Assembly: GCA_021807105.1 (NCBI GenBank)
Contig: JAKAPL010000035.1
Span: 1-36,304, forward strand
Source of the DNA: Myxococcales bacterium
GTDB lineage: Bacteria; Myxococcota; Myxococcia; Myxococcales; JAKAPL01
Direction: 5' to 3'
Length of the DNA stretch: 36,304 nt
Both the position numbers and the translations under genes were made by a program. The notes below the pieces were generated by a model. The model was not told the DNA's origin and searched no databases. It saw nothing but the letters and a program-made list of their open reading frames with translations. Below are positions 1 through 10,784 of this stretch, in pieces (the first letter of the stretch is position 1; every line of letters starts with the position of its first letter).

Positions 1-141
1 TCCCAGATCTCCGGGCAAGCGAAAACTCACCCGCCGGGCGGCTACCGCCCATCGACGCCAGCAGACCTATCGGCCTTGGGCATAGCGGCTTATGCACCCG
101 TTCGGATTGAGCAGAGCGGAGTTATGGCCGCGCCTGACTGG

Positions 142-170
142 TTGACATCCAGGCAGATGGCGCCTAGGAT
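142..170 (+). promoter_or_regulatory. Sigma-70 promoter of the rpsU-yqeY-dnaG-rpoD operon
   Basis: TTGACA at 142-147, a 17-base spacer, then TAGGAT at 165-170. The -35 is a perfect consensus and the -10 keeps the TA start and final T. It lies about 100 bases upstream of the rpsU start, leaving a 5' leader of roughly 90 bases. No other gene is seen in bases 1-268, so this is the obvious promoter for the macromolecular-synthesis operon. Confidence 0.65.
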
Positions 171-268
171 GGTGGACTCCCTGGATGTCCCCGGCGAACG
201 AACAGACTCCTTATCGCGGGCGCTCGTGTGCGCCGGACTCCCTGCGGGATCCGAAAGGAGGTGAACGC

Positions 269-466
269 ATGTCGGGCGTGCGTGTGAAAGAAGGCGAATC
301 GTTCGAGAACGCCATGAAGCGGTTCAAGAAGTCCTGCGAGAAGGCGGGAATCCTCTCCGAGGTCCGTAAGCGCGAGCACTACGAGAAACCGTCGGTGAAG
401 CGGAAGAAGAAGGCGATCGCCGCGCGGAAGCGGGCGGCGAAGAGGCTGCGACGGGTGGTCGTGTAG
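269..466 (+). CDS. rpsU: 30S ribosomal protein S21
   Basis: Small basic protein of the 30S subunit, 65 residues, needed for efficient initiation on mRNAs. The start is the ATG at 269, set by a strong Shine-Dalgarno AAAGGAGGTGA at 255-265. The N-terminal half has the S21 pattern ([20 protein letters not shown], then [12 protein letters not shown]), and the C-terminus is a Lys/Arg tail typical of S21. An upstream in-frame ATG exists at 185 but has no ribosome site and would add non-S21 sequence. First gene of the operon with yqeY, dnaG and rpoD, an arrangement known from many bacteria. Confidence 0.95.
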   Translation: MSGVRVKEGESFENAMKRFKKSCEKAGILSEVRKREHYEKPSVKRKKKAIAARKRAAKRLRRVVV

Positions 467-489
467 CCGCGGCGGCGAGCGAGGCGGTC

Positions 490-975
490 ATGGGCGGACG
501 ACAAGAGGTCGAGGACGGGCTGAAGACGGCCATGAAGGCCGCCGCCAGTGCGGTCGCGGGCAGCCCCGAGGCCGTGCGGGCGGCGGTCCGCCTCGCCACC
601 TTCCGGATGCTCAAGTCTGCGGTCAAGTACCGGGAGATCGAGCTGGGCCAGCCGCTCGACGACGCGGGCGTGGCGGCCGTCGTGGGCTCGCTCCTGAGGG
701 AGCGGCGCGAGGCGGCGGACGCGTTCCGCGGCGGCGGCCGCCCGGAGCTGGCCGCGAAGGAGGAGGCGGAGGCGGCCGTCCTCCGGGAGCTGCTCCCCGA
801 GCCGCTCTCGGCCGAGGCGCTCGAAAAGCTCGTCGCCGAGGCGGCGGCGGAGGCGGGCGCGTCGGGGCCCTCCGACCTCGGCAAGGTGATGAGGATCGCC
901 AAGGAGAAGGCGGCGGGCCGGGCCGACGGGAGGACCCTCTCCGAGGCGGTGAAGGCACACCTCGGGAAGGGGTGA
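490..975 (+). CDS. yqeY: GatB/YqeY domain protein
   Basis: A 161-residue protein of the YqeY family, which resembles the C-terminal helical domain of GatB, the tRNA-amidotransferase subunit that contacts tRNA. The N-terminal VEDGLKTAMKAA, the central ELGQPLDDAGVAAVV and the C-terminal SDLGKVMRIAKEKAAGRADG match the family pattern (helical domain plus tail domain with a GK.M motif). Its exact role is not settled; a tRNA-binding or tRNA-quality role is inferred from the GatB similarity. It lies between rpsU and dnaG, as in many Gram-positive and delta-proteobacterial genomes, and is presumably co-transcribed with them. Confidence 0.88.
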   Translation: MGGRQEVEDGLKTAMKAAASAVAGSPEAVRAAVRLATFRMLKSAVKYREIELGQPLDDAGVAAVVGSLLRERREAADAFRGGGRPELAAKEEAEAAVLRELLPEPLSAEALEKLVAEAAAEAGASGPSDLGKVMRIAKEKAAGRADGRTLSEAVKAHLGKG

Positions 976-993
976 GGACGGGCGTACCCGGCT

Positions 994-2901
994 GTGCTGA
1001 TCCCCCCAGAGAAGCTGCAGGAGATCCTGGAGCGCACGGACATCGTCGCACTCGTGTCGCGGTTCGTCGAGCTCAAGCGCTCGGGCCGGGCCTTCAAGGG
1101 GCTCTGCCCGTTTCACGGGGAGCGGACGCCGTCGTTTTCCGTCTCGCCCGAGCGGCGGCGGTTCAAGTGCTTCGGCTGCGGCGAGGGGGGGGACGCGATC
1201 CGGTTCCTCATGCTCCGGGAGGGGCTCGGCTTCGTCGAGGCGGCGCGGCGGCTCGCGGGCGAGGCGGGGATCCTGATCGAGACGGGCGAGGGCGACCGGC
1301 TCCTGCGCGAGAAGCTCGACGTGAAGAAGGCCCACGAGATCGCCGCCCGCTTCTACCAGCAGATCCTCTGGGACGAGCGCGCCGGCAAGCCGGGGAGGGA
1401 TCACCTCGCCCGGCGGGGCCTCTCGGAGGCCGCGGCGCGGGCCTTCGGCCTCGGCTACGCGCCCGCCTCGTGGGACGCGCTCGCCCGCGAGGCGGAGCGG
1501 CAGGGGGCCTCCGAGCTCCTCCTCCAGGCCGGCCTGCTCGCGCGCAAGGAGGGCGGGGACGGCCACCGCTGGGACTTCTTCCGCGGGCGGCTCATGATCC
1601 CGATCCGCGGCCTCGACGGGGCGCCGGTCGCCTTCGGCGGGCGGACGGTCGAGGGCGACGATTCGCGCAAGTTCGTCAACTCCCGCGAGTCGGCGGCCTT
1701 CCGGAAGGGGGAGACGCTCTTCGCCCTCCCCGACGCGCGCGACGCGATCCGGCGGAGCGGCCAGGCGCTCCTCGTCGAGGGCTACTTCGACGCGATCGCC
1801 CTCCATCAGGCGGGGCTCTGCAACGCGGTCGCCGTCTGCGGGACCGCGCTCGGGCCGGCGCAGATCCAGCTCCTGCGGCGGCTGGACGCGCGGGAGGTCG
1901 TGCTCGTGCTCGACGGGGACGAGGCCGGGCGGCGGGGAGTCGCCCACGCCGCCCCGCCGCTCTTTTCGAGCGGCATGCCGGCGCGCGTCGCCGTGCTCCC
2001 CGCGGGGGTGGATCCCGACGAGCACGTGCGCGCCGTGGGGGCGGCCGGCTTCTCGGCGCTCGTCGCGGGCGCGGCCGGCCTGACCGAGCACCTCATCCAG
2101 GACGCCCTCCCCGCCCGCTCCGCGGCGACGGTCGAGGCGAAGCAGGCGGCGCTCGAGGCGCTCCGGCCGCTCCTCGCGCAGATCCCGGAGGGGTTGGAGC
2201 GCTCGTTCTTCCTCACCGCGCTCGCCAAGGCGCTCGCCGTCGCCGAGATCGACCTGCGGGCGAGGCTCGGGGAGGGTCCGGCCCGGGCGCAGCCCAAGGC
2301 GGCCCCCCCGCCCGCCCCGGCGCCGGCCAGGGCGAGGGAGCCGGCGGGCGAGCCGCTGCGGCCGGCGGACGTGCTCGAGGAGAGCTTCCTCGCCGCCTGC
2401 CTCCTCGTCGATCCGTCCCTGGCGCGGGAGGCCGAGGCCGCGACGCTCGAGGACCTCTCGCATCCCGTCCTGCGCGCGTTCGCCGGCGAGCTGATCCAGT
2501 CGGCCCTCGACGGGCGCCCGATCGCGACCGACGAGATCCTCGACGACCTCCCCGAGGGGCTCGGGGCGCAGCTCCGGGCGGTGGCGCGCCAGGCGGCGGC
2601 CCTGCCCGCAGACGCCCGGCGGCGGGTGTTCGCCGAGAAGTGCGGGCTGCGCCGCGCGCGGCTCGCGCAGCGGGAGGAGCGGCAGATGCAGCGGGAGATC
2701 CGCGCCCTGAAGGCGAGGATCGACGAGGCGCGCCGCGAGGGGGCGGCCGGCGCGGCGCTCTCCACGCTGCTCGCCGAGCACCTCGAGCTGACGCGGGAGA
2801 TGCAGGCGCACGCCGCCGCCCGCCGCGCGCCCGCCCTCGGGAGTCACGGGAGAATGGAGACGGCGTCTGGACGGTTGCAACCGCCGCGCAGCGCTCGTTA
2901 A
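994..2901 (+). CDS. dnaG: DNA primase
   Basis: Makes the RNA primers for replication at the fork. It is 635 residues, a normal length. The N-terminal CHC2 zinc finger has C38, H41, C59 and C62 (CPFH ... CFGC). A TOPRIM core follows, with LLVEGYFDAIAL near residue 258 and the metal-binding LDGDEAG near 308. An Ala/Pro-rich linker near residues 430-455 precedes a C-terminal helical part, which in DnaG binds the DnaB helicase. The start is the GTG at 994, giving MLIPPEKLQEILERTDIV, the usual primase N-terminus. The TAA stop overlaps the ribosome-binding site of rpoD. Confidence 0.96.
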   Translation: MLIPPEKLQEILERTDIVALVSRFVELKRSGRAFKGLCPFHGERTPSFSVSPERRRFKCFGCGEGGDAIRFLMLREGLGFVEAARRLAGEAGILIETGEGDRLLREKLDVKKAHEIAARFYQQILWDERAGKPGRDHLARRGLSEAAARAFGLGYAPASWDALAREAERQGASELLLQAGLLARKEGGDGHRWDFFRGRLMIPIRGLDGAPVAFGGRTVEGDDSRKFVNSRESAAFRKGETLFALPDARDAIRRSGQALLVEGYFDAIALHQAGLCNAVAVCGTALGPAQIQLLRRLDAREVVLVLDGDEAGRRGVAHAAPPLFSSGMPARVAVLPAGVDPDEHVRAVGAAGFSALVAGAAGLTEHLIQDALPARSAATVEAKQAALEALRPLLAQIPEGLERSFFLTALAKALAVAEIDLRARLGEGPARAQPKAAPPPAPAPARAREPAGEPLRPADVLEESFLAACLLVDPSLAREAEAATLEDLSHPVLRAFAGELIQSALDGRPIATDEILDDLPEGLGAQLRAVARQAAALPADARRRVFAEKCGLRRARLAQREERQMQREIRALKARIDEARREGAAGAALSTLLAEHLELTREMQAHAAARRAPALGSHGRMETASGRLQPPRSAR

Positions 2902-2913
2902 GGAGAAAGACCG

Positions 2914-5124
<2,211 letters not shown>

Positions 5125-5129
5125 AGAGC

Positions 5130-5159
5130 TTGTCTCGGGTGGCCGCTTCGTGGTAATAG
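5130..5159 (+). promoter_or_regulatory. Possible sigma-70 promoter upstream of the tRNA gene
   Basis: TTGTCT at 5130-5135, an 18-base spacer, then TAATAG at 5154-5159, about 60 bases upstream of the tRNA and just after rpoD. The match is moderate and the tRNA could instead be transcribed from the operon. Confidence 0.3.
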
Positions 5160-5221
5160 CCCCGGCCACTGTCGAGATGGCCGTCCCGAACCCCGCCGCC
5201 GCAAAGCCCCACCGTCTCGAA

Positions 5222-5294
5222 GGGCCTGTAGCTCAGCGGTCAGAGCCGTCGGCTCATAACCGATTGGTCCCTGGTTCGAATCCAGGCGGGCCCA
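5222..5294 (+). tRNA. tRNA with anticodon CAT (elongator Met, or Ile2)
   Basis: A full cloverleaf folds by hand. Acceptor GGGCCTG pairs with CGGGCCC (one G-T), D stem GCTC/GAGC, anticodon stem GTCGG/CCGAT with loop CTCATAA, T stem CCTGG/CCAGG with loop TTCGAAT, discriminator A at 5294. The CCA end is not encoded (ACC then G). It is not the initiator: it has a normal G1-C72 pair and lacks the GGG/CCC anticodon stem. A CAT anticodon may belong to elongator Met or to the lysidine-modified Ile2 tRNA, and the sequence alone does not settle this. Confidence 0.93.
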
Positions 5295-5334
5295 CCGCCG
5301 CGGCCGATCCGTCATCCCCGGAGGAACCCCCGAG

Positions 5335-6063
5335 TTGAACCCCCAACTGAAGGCGCTGGAAGCGCTCCAGCAGATCGACGCCGAGATCCTGGAGCTCAAT
5401 CGCACCGGCGAAGGCAACCCGAAGCGGCTCGCGGAGTTGGAGCAGGATCTGGCCCAGACGAAGGGGCTGTGGGAGCAGGAGGCGGCGAAGGTCGCGGAGA
5501 ACGAGCAGCAGCGGCACGACCTCGACGAGCAGATCCAGGCCGAGAAGGAGACGCTGCGCAAGTGGGAGACGCGGCTGACGGAGCAGCGGACCCCGCGCGA
5601 GTACTCCGCCCTCTCCCGGGAGATCGACATCGGCCGCAAGTCGCTGGAGACCCTCGACCATCAGAAGACCGAGCTGCGCGAGGCGGCGATCCCGCTGGAG
5701 CAGGCCGCCGCCGAGAGGCAACAGGTCTGGCGCGAGCGGCAGAAGACCGCGGGCGCCGAGGCGACGGAGATCCGCAGGAAGATGGCCGCGCTCGAGGAGA
5801 AGCTCGCCGATCTCTCCGCCCGGAGGGCCAAGGCCGCCGCGATCTGCGAGAGCGCGCTGCTCGGCCGCTACGACACGATCCGCAGGAAACGAGGGATCGC
5901 CCTCGTCCCGGTCATCGGCGGGAGCTGCCGCGGCTGCCACATCAGCCTGCCCCCGCAGCTCTACAACCAGCTCCGCTCCGGGACGGCGACGATCCACTCG
6001 TGCCCGTCCTGCCACCGGCTCATCTACGTCCCGGACCCGCCGCCCGAGACGAACGGGACGTGA
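5335..6063 (+). CDS. C4-type zinc ribbon coiled-coil protein (COG1579 family)
   Basis: A 242-residue protein. The first ~190 residues are almost continuous charged helix (for example [20 protein letters not shown]), reading as a long antiparallel coiled coil. A C-terminal zinc ribbon follows with CRGC and, about 20 residues on, CPSC. This is the architecture of the CT398/HP0958 family; the Helicobacter member binds sigma-54 and flagellin mRNA, but the general role is unknown. The start is the TTG at 5335 after GGAGGAA; no better start is seen. The stop overlaps the GTG start of the RNase H gene by 4 bases (GTGA). A zinc-ribbon/RNase H pair is also known in actinobacteria, which suggests a link in RNA or R-loop handling. 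Confidence 0.85.
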   Translation: MNPQLKALEALQQIDAEILELNRTGEGNPKRLAELEQDLAQTKGLWEQEAAKVAENEQQRHDLDEQIQAEKETLRKWETRLTEQRTPREYSALSREIDIGRKSLETLDHQKTELREAAIPLEQAAAERQQVWRERQKTAGAEATEIRRKMAALEEKLADLSARRAKAAAICESALLGRYDTIRRKRGIALVPVIGGSCRGCHISLPPQLYNQLRSGTATIHSCPSCHRLIYVPDPPPETNGT

Positions 6064-6554
6064 CGGGCCCCTCGCTCGTGAACGCCCCCCCCCGCGGGGA
6101 GGCGGAGAGGGGCCGTGAGGCGCGCCCCCTCGCGGCGGGCGCCGCCGCGCACGAGCGGCTCCGCGTCTTCTCCGACGGCGCGGCGCGCGGCAACCCGGGG
6201 CCGGCGGGGGCCGGGGCCGTGGTCGCCGCCGAGGATGGCCGGATCCTCGACCGGCTCGGCCGCTACCTGGGCGAACAGACCAACAACTTCGCCGAGTACC
6301 ACGGCCTGCTCCTCGGCCTGCGTCGCGCGCTGGAGCTGGGAGCCCGCGAGGTGGAGGTCTACGCCGACAGCCAGCTCATGATCCGCCAACTCGGCGGCCA
6401 GTATCGCGTGCGCAACGCCGGCCTCCGCCCGCTCTTCGATCAGGCGCTCTCCCTGCTCCGGCGGTTTCGCCGCTTCGAGCTGCACCACATCCCCCGCGAG
6501 CAGAACGCCGAGGCGGACGAGATGTCGAATCGGGCGATCGACGAACGGCTGTAG
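6060..6554 (+). CDS. rnhA: Ribonuclease HI family protein
   Basis: Cleaves RNA in RNA-DNA hybrids. It is 164 residues with the four expected acidic sites: Asp in FSDGAARGNPG, Glu in NFAEYHGLLLGL, Asp in VYADSQLMIRQL, and a C-terminal Asp in EQNAEADEMSN. The FSDG..RGNPG.AG start and NNFAEY are typical of the YpdQ/YpeP-like bacterial RNase HI branch. The start chosen is the GTG at 6060, overlapping the upstream stop as GTGA. A second GTG at 6078 would remove six residues from a poorly conserved, Ala/Arg-rich N-terminal lead of about 30 residues. Translational coupling to the zinc-ribbon gene is likely. Confidence 0.9.
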   Translation: MTGPSLVNAPPRGEAERGREARPLAAGAAAHERLRVFSDGAARGNPGPAGAGAVVAAEDGRILDRLGRYLGEQTNNFAEYHGLLLGLRRALELGAREVEVYADSQLMIRQLGGQYRVRNAGLRPLFDQALSLLRRFRRFELHHIPREQNAEADEMSNRAIDERL

Positions 6555-6573
6555 CGCGCCCCTCCCTCCCGTC

Positions 6574-8430
6574 TTGCCCCAAGCCCCGCGCCCCCGGCCG
6601 CACGCGCTCGTCAACCTTCTCCGGGGGGCGGGCTCCCTCGACCTCGATCCCGCGGCGCTGCTCGCGAAGCTCCTCGACAAGGCGGACGCCAACCGCGACG
6701 GACGGATCACCGCGGGAGACCTCCGGGCGCGCGGGCCGGTCGAGATCGACCTTCCGATCGCCCCCGGGCTCGAGCTGCGCGTCCGGGGCTCGGAGCGGCT
6801 CGCGCAGCTCGCCGCCCTCCTCTCCGACGTCGTCGCCGCGGGCAGGCCGGGCCGGGCGCGGGTCGAGATCGAGGATCTCCTCCGCGGCCGGGTCGCGGAG
6901 GCGCTCGCGCTCGTCACCTCGGCCTGGGACGGCCTGACGCGAAGGGCCGACCACGCCCACTCGTTGATCCCGGCGGCGCGGGGCGGCGACTGCCGGCCGG
7001 CGGACGGCGTGGCCACCCTGTACGTGCCGGCCTCGGATCCCCCCGCGGTCCGCCGGCTGCGCCGCGAGGTCGGGGCGGACCGCGGCGCCCGCGTCGTCGT
7101 CTTCCCCGACCGGCTCTCGCGGGAGACCCTCGCGAGCCTGGCGCGCCGGCCCGGGATCGCCTACCTGCCGCACCCCTACCTCGTCCCCGGGGGGCGGTTC
7201 GAGGAGATGTACGGCTGGGACAGCTACTTCATGGCGCTGGGCGCGCTCGCGACCGGCCGGCCGGATCTCGCCCTCGCCGTCGCCGAGAACCAGATCTACG
7301 AGGCCCTCCACTACGGAAAGATCCCCAACTCGAACCGGAGCTGGCACCTCTCGCGCAGCCAGCCGCCGATGCTCGGGCGGCTCGTCCTCCGGCTCCACGA
7401 CTGGCTCGACCCGCTCGGCGATCCGCGGGCCCTGCCCTTCCTGCGGCGGGGAGCCCACGCCGTCGAGCGGGAGCTGGAGAGGGTCTGGCTGCGGCCGCCC
7501 CGAATCACCCCGACGGGCCTCTCGCGCTACCACGACGAGGCCGGCGGTCCCGTGGCCGAGATCCCGCCGGGGGCCCACCCGGATCGCCCGCGCACGGCCG
7601 AGGGCTGGCGGCACGACCGGGCGCTCCGGGAGTCGGGCTGGGACCTCACCCACCGGTTCGGCCGGCGGGCGCACCGCCACCTCCCGGTCTGCCTGAACGC
7701 ACTCCTCTACCAGCAGGAGGCCAGCCTCGCCGAGATGTGGCGCCGGATCGAAGGGGAGAGGAGCACGCGGGCGGCGCGCTGGACCGCGGCGTCCGAAGCG
7801 CGCCGGCGCCGGATGGACGCGCTGCTCTGGGACGCCCGCCGCGGCCTCTACCTCGACTTCGACCTCGACGCCGAAAGGCGCGGCCGCTACGAGACGCTGG
7901 CGACGTTCTACCCGCTCTGGGTGGGCGCGGCGAGCGAGGAGCAGGCGGCGCGGGTCGCCGAGTCCGCCGAGCTCTTCCTAGAGCGCGGCGGGCTCGCCAC
8001 CTCCTCGCGCCGGTCGCGCGAGCGCGCCGGCCGGGCGCCGTTCCAGTGGGACTGGCCGCTCGGCTGGGCGCCGCTCCAGATCATCGCCGTGGAGGGACTG
8101 CGCCGCTACGGCTTCCTCGCGCTCGCCGACGAGGTCGCCTACCGCTGGCTCTGGATGGTGCTGCGCATCGCGGGGAACGACAACGGCCTCCTCGTGGAGA
8201 AATACGACGTCGTCCGCCGCTCCGCGCAGGTCGAGGCGGAGTACGAGAACCAGGGGGCCGACCGCGGCGCCTACCTCGACCGCCAGACGCGGCGTCCTCT
8301 CGGCTTCGGCTGGACCAACGCCGCGATCCCCCTGCTCCTCGCGGCGCTCCCGCGGCGCCTGCGCCGCGCCCTCGATCAGGGGCAGCCGCCGCGGCAGGTC
8401 GTCTTCTCGACGGCCGCCCGCCCCGCCTAG
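6574..8430 (+). CDS. Trehalase, GH37, with N-terminal EF-hand-like calcium loop
   Basis: Hydrolyses trehalose to two glucoses. It has 618 residues. Both trehalase signatures are present: PGGRFEEMYGWDSY near 205 and QWDWPLGWAP near 491. ESGWDLTHRF near 350 carries the likely general acid Asp, and VEKYDV near 543 the likely Glu base. Residues 38-49 form a canonical 12-position EF-hand loop (DANRDGRITAGD). Fungal neutral trehalases carry a comparable calcium site in front of the catalytic domain, so calcium control is plausible. No signal peptide is visible, so it is probably cytoplasmic. The start is the TTG at 6574, 19 bases after rnhA. It ends tail-to-tail against otsA, sharing the CTAG at 8427-8430. 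Confidence 0.9.
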   Translation: MPQAPRPRPHALVNLLRGAGSLDLDPAALLAKLLDKADANRDGRITAGDLRARGPVEIDLPIAPGLELRVRGSERLAQLAALLSDVVAAGRPGRARVEIEDLLRGRVAEALALVTSAWDGLTRRADHAHSLIPAARGGDCRPADGVATLYVPASDPPAVRRLRREVGADRGARVVVFPDRLSRETLASLARRPGIAYLPHPYLVPGGRFEEMYGWDSYFMALGALATGRPDLALAVAENQIYEALHYGKIPNSNRSWHLSRSQPPMLGRLVLRLHDWLDPLGDPRALPFLRRGAHAVERELERVWLRPPRITPTGLSRYHDEAGGPVAEIPPGAHPDRPRTAEGWRHDRALRESGWDLTHRFGRRAHRHLPVCLNALLYQQEASLAEMWRRIEGERSTRAARWTAASEARRRRMDALLWDARRGLYLDFDLDAERRGRYETLATFYPLWVGAASEEQAARVAESAELFLERGGLATSSRRSRERAGRAPFQWDWPLGWAPLQIIAVEGLRRYGFLALADEVAYRWLWMVLRIAGNDNGLLVEKYDVVRRSAQVEAEYENQGADRGAYLDRQTRRPLGFGWTNAAIPLLLAALPRRLRRALDQGQPPRQVVFSTAARPA

Positions 8431-10685
8431 TCTTCCATCCCCGCCGCCTGCCGCAGCCGCTCCCGCAGGCGCACCGAGCGGCGCGTGCGCGCGCCATCGA
8501 CCAGCATGCGCTCCGCCCAGCGGTAGACGTTGAACTCCGCGACGAACATCCGCATCGCGGTCATCCGCGCCTGCTGCTCCTCGACGGGCATCTCCAGGGC
8601 CGCGGCCATCGCCTGGGCCGACTGGGTGGTGTCGTAAGGGTTGACGACGAGCGCCTCGGAGAGCTCCCGCGCGGCGCCTGTGAAGGAGCTCAGGATCAGC
8701 ACCCCGCGGCCGTCGTCCCGCGCGGCGACGAACTCCTTGGCCACGAGGTTCATCCCGTCGGCCAGGCTGCCGACATGGCAGAAGTCCGCCGCCCGGTAGT
8801 GGCGGAACACCTCGGGGGGCTCGTGATGGGAGCGGCGGAGGGCGATGGGCAGCCAGCCGCCCCGGCCGAACCGGGCGTTGATCCGTTCGACGAGCGTGGT
8901 CACGTTGCGGTCCAGCTCCCGGTAGCTGGCGATCGCGGACCGGCTCGGCGGGGCGACCTGCACGAAGGTGAAACGGCCGCGCAGATCCGGCCGCATCTGG
9001 AGGAGCGCCTCGACGGCGAGGAAGCGCTCCTCGATCCCCTTGGTGTAGTCCAGCCGGTCGACCCCGAGGCCGATCTGCGCGTCCGCGCGCAGCCCCAGCT
9101 CGGCGCGCAGCGCCGCGCGACACTCTGCGACCGGCGGGACGTCCCGCAGCGCCCGCGGCGGCCACTCGATCGAGATCGGGTAGGGACGGACGAGCGTCGT
9201 CTCGCCCCGCAGGACCACCGCCTGTCGCTCGCGATCGATCCGCGCCTCGAGGTAGCGGTCGACCGATTCGACGAAGTTGTTGCAGTGGAGCTGGGTCTGG
9301 AACCCCAGGATGCTGGACCCCAGGAGCCCCTCGATCAGTTCGGAATGCCAGGGGCAGATGGCCGCGCGCTCGGCGTTCGGCCATGGGATGTGCCAGAAGG
9401 TCAGGATCACCGCCCGCGGCAGCCGGCCTCGAATGAGCCGGGGCGCCAGCGCGAACTGATAGTCCTGCACGAGGACGACGGGGTCCGGACCGTCCGCCTC
9501 CTCGACGACCGCGTCGGCGAACCGGCGATTCACCCGCTGGTAGGCGTCCCAGTCCTCCGGGCGGAAGAGGGGCCGGGTGTGGACGAGGTGGCAGAGCGGC
9601 CAGAGCCCCTCGTTCGAGAAGCCGTAGTAGAAGCCCCGCCCCTCCTCCTCGGGGATCCGCAGCCGGCGCAAGGTGTAGGCCGCCTCGCCCGGCGGTCCGG
9701 CGATCCGGCCACGGCGGTCCGCGGTCTCCCAGTCGGCGGAGCCCGAGCCGTGGGCAATCCAGACCCCCGAGCAGGCACGCATGACCGGCTCCAGCGCGGT
9801 GACGAGCCCGCTCGGGGGGTGGCGGACCGTCACCGCGCCCGAAGCCGTTCGCTCGTGGATGAACGGCTCGCGGTGGGAGATCGCGATGACTCGCTCCCCC
9901 TGGAGCTGGCGCCGCAGCGTCTGGCGCAAGCGCGCGGGCGTGAAGGCGCCGCGGCCGGAGACATCCTGCGCCTCGCTCGCCAGTCGGGCGACGAGCGCCT
10001 CCACGTCCCGCAGGAGCGGCTGAAACTCGGGGCGGCGCTTCGCCCCGCCGCCGAGGAGCAGGCGGCGCAGGTCGAGCGTCCAGTCGCGGAAGGAGAAGCG
10101 GTAGCCGGCGACGGTGGCGACCACCCCGGCGATCGCAAGGACCGCGAAGAACAACTCGAGCGCCTCCCGCACGAGGCGCTCCCGCCGGACGGCGAAGGCG
10201 AGGTCTTGCACCACCACCGCGAAGCCCGGGGAGGCCCCGCTCTCCCCCACCGGCAGCGCGGTGACGTAGACCTCCCCGGAGGGGACGTCGACCCGCCCGG
10301 ACCAGCCTTGGCTGCCCGGGCCGACGAGGGGCGCGAGGGCCGCGCAGCCCAGCGGCGCCGGGAAGCACTCCGTCTGCATGATGCGCGTCCCGTCCGCGCC
10401 GCAGAGGGCGAGGGCGCTGATCCTCTCGTCGCGGGTGACCCGGTCGAGCAGCTCTTGCAGCGAGGCGGGTTCACCGGCCTCCCACCGTTCCACGACCTCG
10501 TCCCGGGCGGCGTCGACCACGAGGCGGGCCCGCGAAGCCGCGTCCTTCTCCACCCAGCGGCCGTTCACGAAGGCCAGCAAGCCGAGAATCGCCCAGGCGA
10601 GCAGGCCGACGGTCGCCAGAAACGGGGCGACGAGCCGCAGGAGCCTCGCAATCGATCGCAGCATCCGTCCCACCGTACTCACCAC
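8427..10685 (-). CDS. otsA: Membrane-anchored trehalose-6-phosphate synthase (GT20)
   Basis: Makes trehalose 6-phosphate from UDP-glucose and glucose 6-phosphate. It has 752 residues, against about 470 for a plain OtsA. The C-terminal ~510 residues are the GT20 enzyme: VQDYQFALAPRLIR, WHIPWPNAE, GVDRLDYTKGIEERFLA with the phosphate-binding Arg and Lys, and SLADGMNLVAKEFVAAR. The N-terminal part has a transmembrane segment near 15-40, a segment of about 120 residues likely outside the membrane (with a Cys pair, CFPAPLGC), and a second transmembrane segment near 176-198. This layout looks like a sensor module. The start is the GTG at 10685; an ATG at 10665 is a possible alternative. No trehalose-phosphatase gene (otsB) is in the window. 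Confidence 0.9.
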   Translation of the reverse strand: MVSTVGRMLRSIARLLRLVAPFLATVGLLAWAILGLLAFVNGRWVEKDAASRARLVVDAARDEVVERWEAGEPASLQELLDRVTRDERISALALCGADGTRIMQTECFPAPLGCAALAPLVGPGSQGWSGRVDVPSGEVYVTALPVGESGASPGFAVVVQDLAFAVRRERLVREALELFFAVLAIAGVVATVAGYRFSFRDWTLDLRRLLLGGGAKRRPEFQPLLRDVEALVARLASEAQDVSGRGAFTPARLRQTLRRQLQGERVIAISHREPFIHERTASGAVTVRHPPSGLVTALEPVMRACSGVWIAHGSGSADWETADRRGRIAGPPGEAAYTLRRLRIPEEEGRGFYYGFSNEGLWPLCHLVHTRPLFRPEDWDAYQRVNRRFADAVVEEADGPDPVVLVQDYQFALAPRLIRGRLPRAVILTFWHIPWPNAERAAICPWHSELIEGLLGSSILGFQTQLHCNNFVESVDRYLEARIDRERQAVVLRGETTLVRPYPISIEWPPRALRDVPPVAECRAALRAELGLRADAQIGLGVDRLDYTKGIEERFLAVEALLQMRPDLRGRFTFVQVAPPSRSAIASYRELDRNVTTLVERINARFGRGGWLPIALRRSHHEPPEVFRHYRAADFCHVGSLADGMNLVAKEFVAARDDGRGVLILSSFTGAARELSEALVVNPYDTTQSAQAMAAALEMPVEEQQARMTAMRMFVAEFNVYRWAERMLVDGARTRRSVRLRERLRQAAGMED

Positions 10686-10784
10686 ACGGTCGCGCGAAAG
10701 ACAAGGAGCGAGGTGTGAACCCCGCGCGCTCGCGCGCGATGCCGGGAAGGGGGAACGGGACCCGGCCGCGCAGCCTTCGCGCGT

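Noticed and set aside
5222..5294. Initiator tRNA-fMet
   Set aside because: The first base pair is a normal G-C and the anticodon stem lacks the three G-C pairs of initiator tRNAs.
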